Of a stretch of DNA of 8,001 bases, positions 1 to 6,477 are shown in pieces. The notes beneath the pieces are model-generated. The model was not told where the DNA came from. It did not search any database and saw only the letters and a program-made list of their open reading frames with translations. Within the stretch, counting starts at the first letter, position 1. Each line of letters starts with the position of its first letter. The stretch is from Acidobacteriaceae bacterium (lineage in GTDB: Bacteria; Acidobacteriota; Vicinamibacteria; Vicinamibacterales; CAVVIG01), in contig JAISPN010000098.1 in the NCBI GenBank assembly GCA_031274845.1, positions 1 to 8,001 of the forward strand, written 5' to 3'. Position numbers and translations under genes: made by a program.

Positions 1-219
1 GCCGAAGCGCAAGCGATTCAGATGGTCGCGCAAGCCATCGGCAGCGCGGGCAACCCCGCGCAATATCTCATCGCGCAACGCTACATGGAATCGCTGAGCG
101 CGATTGCCACCGACGCGAACAAGCTGGTGTTCCTGCCATACGAAGCGACCGGCGTTCTGTCGTCGCTCGGCGGCATCAAGGAACTGCTGAACGCCCAGCA
201 GACACCACCCGCGAAGTAG
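1..219 (+). CDS. SPFH/stomatin-like (slipin, band 7) protein, C-terminal fragment
   Basis: The gene enters from the left edge in frame 1 and ends at TAG 217-219, leaving 72 residues; its start is outside the window. The fragment opens with an Ala/Glu/Gln-rich coiled-coil end (AEAQAIQMVAQAI), followed by NPAQYLIAQRYMESL and then VFLPYEATGVLSSLGGIKELL. Those last two blocks are typical of the C-terminus of bacterial slipins and QmcA-like SPFH proteins. Such proteins sit in the inner membrane through an N-terminal segment, oligomerise through the SPFH domain and the following coiled coil, and are often encoded beside NfeD; whether that holds here cannot be seen. The gene converges on the YhcH gene with only 21 bases between the two stops. 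I see no strong terminator in that gap. Family assignment is fairly secure; any specific function is inference. Confidence 0.85.
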   Translation, partial: AEAQAIQMVAQAIGSAGNPAQYLIAQRYMESLSAIATDANKLVFLPYEATGVLSSLGGIKELLNAQQTPPAK

Positions 220-240
220 CGCATGCCGAGCGGCGGCGCT

Positions 241-696
241 TTACTCGTGTCGCCGGATCTTGATGACGATCTTTCGGACGGACATCGGCACATCGTCAAT
301 CGCCACGCCAGGCGCGTGCGCGTCGTGCGGGAAAAGAATCGCGAAGCGCCCCGGCCATAGCGCGAAGTACTCGCCGCGTCCGGCGCCAAACAGCACGTCC
401 TTCTCCTCGTCGTACGGCTCTCGGTCGATGGCGTCGAGCGGCGCGACGCCCATGCACTCCGCGCCACTCACCACCGCCTGCACATCGATGTGGCGCCGAT
501 GCGCCTCGAACGGCACCCTCGCGCGCGGCTTCGTTTCGTAGTCGGCCACCATCGCACAGACGTCATCGCCCATGAGCGCGTGACGTCCCGGCGCGAGCGA
601 CGCGAGATCGTGACGCCGGAGAAACGCAAAGGCGACGCGAAAGAGCGGACCAAGCGCGTCGTACTGCTCAGCGTGCGCAAGCTCGTCGAGAATCAT
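241..696 (-). CDS. YhcH/YjgK/YiaL family (DUF386) protein
   Basis: The product has 151 residues, the usual length of this single-domain beta-sandwich family, which includes E. coli YhcH, YjgK (TabA), YiaL and the EbgC subunit. Diagnostic features are the metal-site region FEAHRRHIDVQ (residues 63-73; E64, H66, H69, D71, Q73), the FPHDAHAPG loop (residues 122-130; H124, H127) and the C-terminal strand RKIVIKI (141-147). There is no signal peptide, so it should be cytoplasmic. Members occur in sugar-acid and sialic-acid catabolic operons and are thought to bind a small anionic sugar and a divalent metal; the exact reaction is unsettled for most. The ATG at 696 lies 16 nt after the cupin stop, so the two genes are probably co-transcribed. 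The ribosome site is weak (GGAT about 9 nt upstream). Family call is firm; substrate unknown. Confidence 0.9.
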   Translation of the reverse strand: MILDELAHAEQYDALGPLFRVAFAFLRRHDLASLAPGRHALMGDDVCAMVADYETKPRARVPFEAHRRHIDVQAVVSGAECMGVAPLDAIDREPYDEEKDVLFGAGRGEYFALWPGRFAILFPHDAHAPGVAIDDVPMSVRKIVIKIRRHE

Positions 697-712
697 CGTA
701 TGACGATCCGCG

Positions 713-1219
713 TTACGGCCGCTGCGGCTGCGTCACCGGTTTGCCGTTGGCGTCGACTTCCGTTTGCACCGTCGTCACCGGCCCCATCCCCATGATCTGG
801 ACGATCACTTCCTCGTCTTTCGCGCCGTCGTAGTGATGGAAACCGGCGGGGTGATACATGACGCCGCCTTCCTTGATGGGAATCATCTTGTCGGGACGGA
901 ACACGTCACCTTCGTCGGTCCACCAGGTACCCTTGATGACCGTCACCCAGCGATCGTGATCGTGATAGTGCGGACGGCTCGTCTGCCCCGGGCCGAACCG
1001 GTTCCGCAGGACGTAGAAGCCGGGCGCGTTCTGCGCGCCGAACACCGGCATGCTCTTCAAGCCGTCTTCCGGATTCATGCGCAGGTGATCCTTGTCGACA
1101 ACCGCCTGTGCCGGCGCCTGCGCGCCGCCTCGTTGCTGAAAGCCAATTAGCGAAGGCGCGAACAACAGCGCCAGACCAAACCCGCACGCAAGCGATGTGA
1201 GATGACGAGCAGCGTTCAT
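713..1219 (-). CDS. Secreted cupin-domain protein
   Basis: This 168-residue protein starts at ATG 1219. An in-frame upstream ATG at 1279 exists, but the 1219 start has a strong ribosome site (GAGGAGA, 1224-1230) and begins a good signal peptide: MNAARHLTS, a hydrophobic stretch at residues ~10-27, then a Gly/Gln/Ala-rich cleavage region around 30-40. A single cupin barrel follows. Motif 1 is around PHYHDHDRW (83-91; H84, H86, H88). Motif 2 is GGVMYHPAGFHHYDG (118-132), fitting G(x)5PxGxxH with H129 as the likely metal ligand. The usual motif-1 glutamate is not obvious. The domain ends with DEEVIVQIMGMGPV, common in secreted acidobacterial cupins of unknown role. Metal binding is likely from family knowledge; the reaction cannot be named. 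The gene leads a two-gene unit with the downstream YhcH gene. Confidence 0.85.
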   Translation of the reverse strand: MNAARHLTSLACGFGLALLFAPSLIGFQQRGGAQAPAQAVVDKDHLRMNPEDGLKSMPVFGAQNAPGFYVLRNRFGPGQTSRPHYHDHDRWVTVIKGTWWTDEGDVFRPDKMIPIKEGGVMYHPAGFHHYDGAKDEEVIVQIMGMGPVTTVQTEVDANGKPVTQPQRP

Positions 1220-1223
1220 GAGT

Positions 1224-1230
1224 TCTCCTC
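1224..1230 (-). promoter_or_regulatory. Shine-Dalgarno of the cupin gene
   Basis: On the minus strand GAGGAGA lies 4 nt (6 nt if GGAG is taken as the core) before ATG 1219. It decides between this start and the in-frame ATG at 1279, which has no such site and would place the signal peptide 20 residues inside the protein. Confidence 0.75.
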
Positions 1231-1240
1231 CGCGCGGCTC

Positions 1241-1249
1241 ACTATACCA
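1241..1249 (-). promoter_or_regulatory. Candidate extended -10 promoter for cupin-yhcH unit
   Basis: The minus strand reads TGGTATAGT, which matches an extended -10 (TGn followed by TATAGT, five of six bases of TATAAT). I find no good TTGACA-like -35 at 16-18 bp, which is consistent with an extended -10 promoter. Transcription would begin near 1234, just ahead of the Shine-Dalgarno, giving a very short leader. The element lies in the 83-bp gap after the VWA gene stop at 1303, so the cupin and YhcH genes can be transcribed separately from the upstream operon. Seen by eye only. Confidence 0.4.
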
Positions 1250-1302
1250 CCGCGGGATCGATGCCCTCACGAGTCTCACGACCGAATCGTTAAAGCGTCA
1301 CG

Positions 1303-3438
1303 TCAGGGAATCACGACAATCGGCGCGCGCCAGAAGGCGGCTTTGCCGCTGGTCGAGTCGAGGACCGTGACCTGGCAGTCGTAGCGGCCGGGCGCGAGAT
1401 CCGTGAGCGGGATGGTGAAGCGGAGCGGGACCGCTTTCGACCGCGCGTCCATGCCGTCGGTGACGCTCACCGGCGGACTCTGCAAGACCGGTTTGCCGTC
1501 CTGAAAGAACGAGACGAACGAGACGAGCGGTTCTGTCGCCGTCGCGTCGCGTTCATAGGCTTGCAGGTAGACGTGTAGATCGCGGCCACGGCTGAAAACG
1601 CGCGTGACGCTTGGGAGTAACTTCTGACCGTCGGACACCAGCGGGTTGACGTTCAGCGCGTCGTTCTTGCGCACGGTGTAGATCGCCTCGCCGAGCGGCA
1701 CGCGCTGGCTGCCAAGCACAACGGAGCTGATCGGGAGCCGCTGCGCTTCGCGATTGAGATTCGGCACGACAAACGCGCCCTGATAGGTGCCGATGCGCCC
1801 CGTCTCCGCGTCGCGCGCCAGGAGCTTCAGCACGTAGTTCCCCGGCAGCAGCGTGAAGCCGGTGTCGTACTGCACCGGATGCGACGCGAGTTCCGCCGCG
1901 GTCTGCGAGCTGAGCGTAATGTCGAGCCGATCGCGGACGTTCTGAATCGTGATGCCGTAGTCGTCTTTCACTTCGCCAATGAGATCGATCACCGTGTGCT
2001 GCGCGCCGCGCCGTTGCGCCAGCGCCAGCTCGCTCCCCGGCATCTTCACCGACACCGGCACGAAGTATTCCGCGCGGCTCAACTGGAAGTAGTTCGCCTC
2101 CATCGCCAGCGTGATCTCGGTGATCGGGTTGTCGAGCATCAGCGCGTCTTCAAGCTGACGCTCCTTGTCGGCTTCGGTGAACTTCTCAAACGACTTGTCG
2201 GCGAAGTAGCCCTGCCGGTACGAAAGCTCCGCCTCGCGTCCATCACGGAGCGTCACCTTCACGCGGTGATACTTGCCGTCGAGATCGATGTGCGTCGTGT
2301 AGTAGCCAAGGACGTAGTAACTCGTCATCGACTCGGCCGCCTGACGGATGCCGAGCGACAGATCGTTGTAGTCGAACAGCGCGCGGCCGCCGGTGTCTTT
2401 CGCCAGCGAATACAACGTGTCCTGCGAGCGCTGCGCCAGCGACACCATCGTGCTGGTCCCCTGCCCCGTGAACATCGCCGCCCCGCCCGGCGACCGCTGC
2501 GTCGCATCACCGAGCGGCGCTGAGGCCACGAGCCCCCGCGCATCAACCGGAAAGATCGCGACGTTCGCCCGGAGCGCGGCGTTGGTCGTCGCGCGCAACT
2601 GCGCCATGTTGTCGACGCCGTTCAAGCGCAGACCGCTGCCAAAGTAGACAAGCGCCTTCTGCTCGGGGAGCGCGCGCAAGAGCGTCGCCGCGGTTTGGAG
2701 CGCCGACAGTTGACGATCGGTGTTGAGGATGTTGAACTCCCCGTCGTCTTGCCCGAACGCCGTGCCGACATCGCTCGGGGCGTCCGGAATCCCGTCGCCA
2801 TCTGCATCGTCGCCCATCACCAGTTTTTGGAGCGCCAGGTTGAGACGCTCACGGTCGTCGGTGAAGTCGACCTTCACGCGCACCGCGCCGCCTTCAAACG
2901 TCATGAGCGCGAGGAGATCGGACGGCGACATCGCGGTCGCGAGATACTGCTGCGCCGCCGTATACGCGCGCAGCAGATCGTTCGGCGGGAGCGCCGCGAG
3001 ATCGAAGTAGAGAACGAGCAGCCGTCGGTCCTGATACTTGATGCCGCCGTCCGATCCGGCAATCGTGGCGTTCTGCGACGCGACGACGGTGGGAGCCGGA
3101 GGCGGTGCCGTCGCCGGGGGCGCGGCCGGCGCCGATTGTCCGGACAGCGGCTGCGGCGGCGCCAGTTCCTGAAACTCGGCGAAGCTGACCTCTTGCGCGA
3201 CACCATCTTCGGTGATCACGAAGTCGTTCGCCGTGAGGCCGCGAATCGGCTGCCCATCCTTGCCGACGACGCGCACGGTTTCAACCACGAGCTTCGTCCC
3301 GAGACGAAACGTCGCTTGCTGCCCGTGCAGCACCGGCGTAAACCGCGCGACACTGAACGCGAGCGACAGCGCGAACGTCGCCGCGACGATCGCGCGTGTG
3401 CGGACGCGGCGGAAGAGGCCGTTGTATGCGCGGCGCAT
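1303..3438 (-). CDS. Secreted VWA-domain protein, acidobacterial VWFA-related (TIGR03436-like) family
   Basis: The product has 711 residues from ATG 3438. The frame is open to 3579, but the extra 47 codons overlap the barrel gene and show no signal peptide. The chosen ATG shares one base with the barrel stop (TAATG), with AAGGA 10 nt upstream. Residues 1-40 form a signal peptide with Arg-rich n-region and hydrophobic core ~17-30. Residues 41-90 are the family's N-terminal module (FRLGTKLVVETVRVVGKDGQPIRGL, then NDFVITEDGVAQEV). An Ala/Pro linker follows (92-118), then a VWA domain from ~138 to ~380 (RRLLVLYFDLAAL, DFTDDRERLNLAL, KALVYFGSGL, NVAIFPVDARGLV). The MIDAS-like motif is DLAAL at D146, lacking the usual serines. 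A DADGDGIPD loop lies at 211-219. The C-terminal ~310 residues contain beta-rich segments ending near RYDCQVTVLD. It is probably periplasmic or surface-exposed; its partner is unknown. Confidence 0.88.
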   Translation of the reverse strand: MRRAYNGLFRRVRTRAIVAATFALSLAFSVARFTPVLHGQQATFRLGTKLVVETVRVVGKDGQPIRGLTANDFVITEDGVAQEVSFAEFQELAPPQPLSGQSAPAAPPATAPPPAPTVVASQNATIAGSDGGIKYQDRRLLVLYFDLAALPPNDLLRAYTAAQQYLATAMSPSDLLALMTFEGGAVRVKVDFTDDRERLNLALQKLVMGDDADGDGIPDAPSDVGTAFGQDDGEFNILNTDRQLSALQTAATLLRALPEQKALVYFGSGLRLNGVDNMAQLRATTNAALRANVAIFPVDARGLVASAPLGDATQRSPGGAAMFTGQGTSTMVSLAQRSQDTLYSLAKDTGGRALFDYNDLSLGIRQAAESMTSYYVLGYYTTHIDLDGKYHRVKVTLRDGREAELSYRQGYFADKSFEKFTEADKERQLEDALMLDNPITEITLAMEANYFQLSRAEYFVPVSVKMPGSELALAQRRGAQHTVIDLIGEVKDDYGITIQNVRDRLDITLSSQTAAELASHPVQYDTGFTLLPGNYVLKLLARDAETGRIGTYQGAFVVPNLNREAQRLPISSVVLGSQRVPLGEAIYTVRKNDALNVNPLVSDGQKLLPSVTRVFSRGRDLHVYLQAYERDATATEPLVSFVSFFQDGKPVLQSPPVSVTDGMDARSKAVPLRFTIPLTDLAPGRYDCQVTVLDSTSGKAAFWRAPIVVIP

Positions 3439-6400
3439 TAGAACCGCATCCTTGCCGTCAATTGAATCTTGCGCATCGTGTTCGCTCGGTTCGGCAGACC
3501 AAACTGCGGCGTGCCAACAATCGTGTTGATGCTCGCATACGTCACCTGGTTGAACAGGTTGTTCGCGTCGAGCCGGCAATCAAACGTCATCCGCTCGGTG
3601 AGCTGAAAACTCCGCCCGAGGCCCGTGTTCAACGTGTACTGCGCCGGCCCGTTGATGGAATTGCGTCCCGCCGTGCCCCACTCGCCTGGCGCGGGCGCGG
3701 CGTACGCCGCCGGATTCGCAAAGTAGCCGTCTGGCGCGGCCGTCGTGACGCCCGTTAAACTTCCGCGAATCGTCCCGGTGACGCCTGTCGTGCCCACGGG
3801 CGCTAGATAGAGCGGCGTCAACGGCAGGCCGCTCCCGAGCGTCACTTGTCCAGTGAGCGTCCACCCACGCAAGAATTTTCCGCGCAGCCCCTCGATGAAC
3901 GCGCCACCGGTCGTGCCCATCCCGGTCGTGTATTGCACCTGCGCCGTGAACTGATGGCGTTGGTCGAACGACGACCGGCTGTCTTCCGCGCCCAAGTCCA
4001 GCCAGTTCTGCGCAATCGTCGCGCCGGCCACGCCCGAGGTGCTGGCGGCATCGCCCGACGGCACGAACAACGACGCGTTGTCGGTCGCCTTCGCCAGCGT
4101 GTACTGCGCGCTCGCCGTGAAGCCGTTACGCAACCGCCGCCGCAGTTGCACCTGGAGCGCGTTGCGGAGTGAGTGGCCGCCGGAGGTCAGATAGACATAG
4201 CCCGACGGACACGACGGACAGGGATTCGTCGCGCCCGCCGGCACCGTGTTCGGAAGAAACTCCTGCATCAGGTGACGGCCGGCTGTGCCGAAATAGGTCG
4301 TGATGAGCGTCAGCGACGCGGGGAAATCGCGCTGCACCGACGCCTGCCAGTTGTGCGCCACGCCGACGCGAAGATTCGGATCGATCGCAAACGTGTTGAA
4401 CGCGCTCGTCGCCGGCGGCGCGAACGCATTGGCGAGCGTCAAATTCGTCGCCGGGGTATTCGTCAGACTGAACGTGTTCGAAAACGGCGGCTGCTGCGCG
4501 AGGAGCAGCGCCAGCGTTTGATAGACGTTTTGATTGCGATACGCGCCGTAGCCCGCGCGCACGATGAGCGAGGAGGCGGCCATCGGCCGCCAGGCAAGAC
4601 CGACGCGCGGTTGAAGACCGGAGAAATCGCTGCGCAGAAGCGCCGCGGGATACGTCTGTCCCGTGACGCTGCCGAGAAGACTCGCGGGCGTCACGACACC
4701 GGCCGCCGCGAAGTTACTCGTGAGATCGAGATTCGCCAGGCGTCCGCCCGCTTCGCTGAGCGGCGATTCGTATTCCCACCGCACGCCGGCATTCACCGTC
4801 AGCGACGGCGAGACGCGCCAGTCGTCGTTCGCGTAGAGCGTCGCCGTCTGCCCGCGAAACGTCTTGTCGCGATTGCCGTACGCCAGTGACACCGCGCCAG
4901 GGAGCCCCAGCAGAAAATCGCCGAAGTCCGACCCGGTAAAGGCCCCTGTAAACACCAGGCTCCCGCGCCCATTCTGCTGACCGGACGCATCGAGATGCCG
5001 CAGCCCGACGCCCGCGCCAAACGTCCAGGCGTGACGCCCCACGCTATGCAGCAGTTCGCCCGACCAGTCGTGCGACGTCGGCCGCGTGGCGCTAAAGAGC
5101 GCCGTCGACAACCCGGCGAGGCCGTTCGCAAACGAGAGCGACGGCGGCCCCCAGTTCTCACTCGACTGATCGGTCCCTGAAATCCCCGCGTCCCCCGACA
5201 CGTTGACGCGCCCCGCGAAGTACGGTGTCGTCTCGTCGCGGTGGAGCGAGAGCTGGTAGCGCGCGCGCCACAGCGTGAGCATCGAGATCCGGTGCGTCCA
5301 AGCGGCGTTCAGATCGAGACCCCATTGCCGCGTGGCATCGGTGTAGCCAAAGAGGCTGGTGGCGTCGGTCGCGATGTGCTGCACCGTGACGCTGCCGGTG
5401 TACGAATCGCGCGTCGTCGCCTGTCCGTTCACGCGCGCCTGCACGCTGTCTTGCATGAGCGCCGTCATTGCCGGCGCTTGGTAATTAAAGCCGTCACCCG
5501 TCGCATTCGGCAGCGGGAAATAGTGCAGCAAGGCTTGCGCTTGCGGGCTGAACTGCGACGTGGGAATCGTCAGCGACGGCGACACGACGCCCGCGCGCTG
5601 GTCGAGCGTCGGCACGAGCGCCGTCATCGTCGTCGCATCATGGTTGGCCGTGTGCTGATAGACCAGCGACAGCGTGGGACGCCGCGCGGTCCACGGCAGA
5701 TGGATCGGCCCGCTAAAGGTGCCCTGCACCTGCACGTCGTTGTACGACGGCATCGGCGCCGCTTGACTCGTAAACGAGAACGGCCGCGCGTCGAACGTCG
5801 AGCTCCCGAAGATAATCCCGAGCCCGCCGTTGTAGAGCGAGCGCCCCAGGCGCCGGTTGTTGCCGAACGCGGGCAGCTGCGCGAACGGCGACGACGCGCC
5901 GTTGTTGACGCTTCCGTTGATGAGAAACCCAGCGGCCGCCGCGAACGCCGGCGCGTCAGTCGGCGCGGCGGCACTGGACGCGGCAGGCGGCGCGGACGGT
6001 GAAACGGCCGCCGGACGGGACGGCGGCACGGCGATCGCGGGCGCTGGCACGCGCGTCGTCGTCTGCGCGCGCACCTCCTCAAACGGACGCAGCGTCAACG
6101 TCCACGACGCGGGCTCGGCCGTGGGCGCGATCTCAATTGATTCGTGAATCGGCACAAACCCGAAGAGCTCAATGTCGATCGTCCACGTGCCATCCGCGAG
6201 ATCCCCCACCTGATAATGCCCCGCTTCGTCGGTGACGGTCTGCACGCGATGGTCGCCTTGCGTGAGCGTGACGATCGCGCCCGGCACCGGCAGTGTGTTG
6301 AAGAGGACGACGCCAGCCGACTCCGCCGCGAACGCGACGCGATCCGGCAAGAACAGCACGCTCGCCAGCACGCACAGCGCCACGAGCCACGCGCGGAAGA

Positions 6401-6467
6401 AGGCGCGCGTGCGGCTCCCCTCGCCCGCGTGCGGGAGAGGAGCTGGGGGAAAGGGTGTCACCGTCAT
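3438..6467 (-). CDS. Plug-less TonB-receptor-like outer-membrane barrel with carboxypeptidase-regulatory-like domain
   Basis: From ATG 6467 the product has 1009 residues. A start at 6503 would add 12 residues overlapping the upstream gene and has no ribosome site; neither start has a strong one. The signal peptide has an unusually long n-region (1-24) containing PLPHAGEG, encoded by a palindromic repeat, then a hydrophobic core (25-40) and likely cleavage after A47 (AFA/AES). Residues ~49-117 are a CarboxypepD_reg-like Ig fold (VPGAIVTLTQ, DEAGHYQVGDL, IELFGFVP). Residues ~139-180 are an Ala/Pro/Ser linker. FLINGSVNNG (181-190) and SSTFDARPFSFTSQ (222-235) are landmarks of an acidobacterial barrel family. 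The rest is strand-rich and ends in phenylalanine (LTARMRF), as outer-membrane barrels do; NNLFNQVTY near the end is a typical TonB-receptor feature. I see no recognisable plug or TonB box. Substrate unknown; transport or assembly in the outer membrane is inference. Confidence 0.87.
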   Translation of the reverse strand: MTVTPFPPAPLPHAGEGSRTRAFFRAWLVALCVLASVLFLPDRVAFAAESAGVVLFNTLPVPGAIVTLTQGDHRVQTVTDEAGHYQVGDLADGTWTIDIELFGFVPIHESIEIAPTAEPASWTLTLRPFEEVRAQTTTRVPAPAIAVPPSRPAAVSPSAPPAASSAAAPTDAPAFAAAAGFLINGSVNNGASSPFAQLPAFGNNRRLGRSLYNGGLGIIFGSSTFDARPFSFTSQAAPMPSYNDVQVQGTFSGPIHLPWTARRPTLSLVYQHTANHDATTMTALVPTLDQRAGVVSPSLTIPTSQFSPQAQALLHYFPLPNATGDGFNYQAPAMTALMQDSVQARVNGQATTRDSYTGSVTVQHIATDATSLFGYTDATRQWGLDLNAAWTHRISMLTLWRARYQLSLHRDETTPYFAGRVNVSGDAGISGTDQSSENWGPPSLSFANGLAGLSTALFSATRPTSHDWSGELLHSVGRHAWTFGAGVGLRHLDASGQQNGRGSLVFTGAFTGSDFGDFLLGLPGAVSLAYGNRDKTFRGQTATLYANDDWRVSPSLTVNAGVRWEYESPLSEAGGRLANLDLTSNFAAAGVVTPASLLGSVTGQTYPAALLRSDFSGLQPRVGLAWRPMAASSLIVRAGYGAYRNQNVYQTLALLLAQQPPFSNTFSLTNTPATNLTLANAFAPPATSAFNTFAIDPNLRVGVAHNWQASVQRDFPASLTLITTYFGTAGRHLMQEFLPNTVPAGATNPCPSCPSGYVYLTSGGHSLRNALQVQLRRRLRNGFTASAQYTLAKATDNASLFVPSGDAASTSGVAGATIAQNWLDLGAEDSRSSFDQRHQFTAQVQYTTGMGTTGGAFIEGLRGKFLRGWTLTGQVTLGSGLPLTPLYLAPVGTTGVTGTIRGSLTGVTTAAPDGYFANPAAYAAPAPGEWGTAGRNSINGPAQYTLNTGLGRSFQLTERMTFDCRLDANNLFNQVTYASINTIVGTPQFGLPNRANTMRKIQLTARMRF
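6415..6442. repeat. REP-like palindrome inside the barrel gene signal-peptide region
   Basis: The plus strand reads CTCCCCTCGCCCG, then CGTG, then CGGGAGAGGAG. The CCCG/CGGG core is flanked, after one mismatched pair, by a second arm of about six pairs including one G-T wobble. This CCTCtCCCGC/GCGGGcGAGG pattern resembles the short dispersed palindromes common between genes of many GC-rich bacteria, which read as PLPHAGEG when translated. Here it falls in frame, encoding residues ~10-19 of the barrel preprotein. A G-rich tail (AGCTGGGGGAAAGGG) continues to about 6455 and may belong to the same unit. Only one copy occurs in the window, so dispersal cannot be shown from here. Confidence 0.6.
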
Positions 6468-6477
6468 CACATACTCG

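Noticed and set aside
220..240. Possible shared terminator between the convergent SPFH and YhcH genes
   Set aside because: Only a GCC/GGC stem of about three pairs with a four-base loop and no T-run; too weak to call.
2695..3441. Plus-strand open frame of 248 codons opposite the VWA gene
   Set aside because: Arg-rich, low-complexity translation with no domain or signal, typical of the antisense frame of a GC-rich gene; the minus-strand protein is clearly real.
3439..3579. 47-codon N-terminal extension of the VWA gene
   Set aside because: It overlaps the last barrel strands in another frame and would bury the signal peptide; the TAATG start at 3438 fits better.
4173..6002. Plus-strand open frames of 238 and 253 codons opposite the barrel gene
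   Set aside because: Both translate to Arg/His-rich sequence with no recognisable family and lie wholly within the well-supported minus-strand gene.
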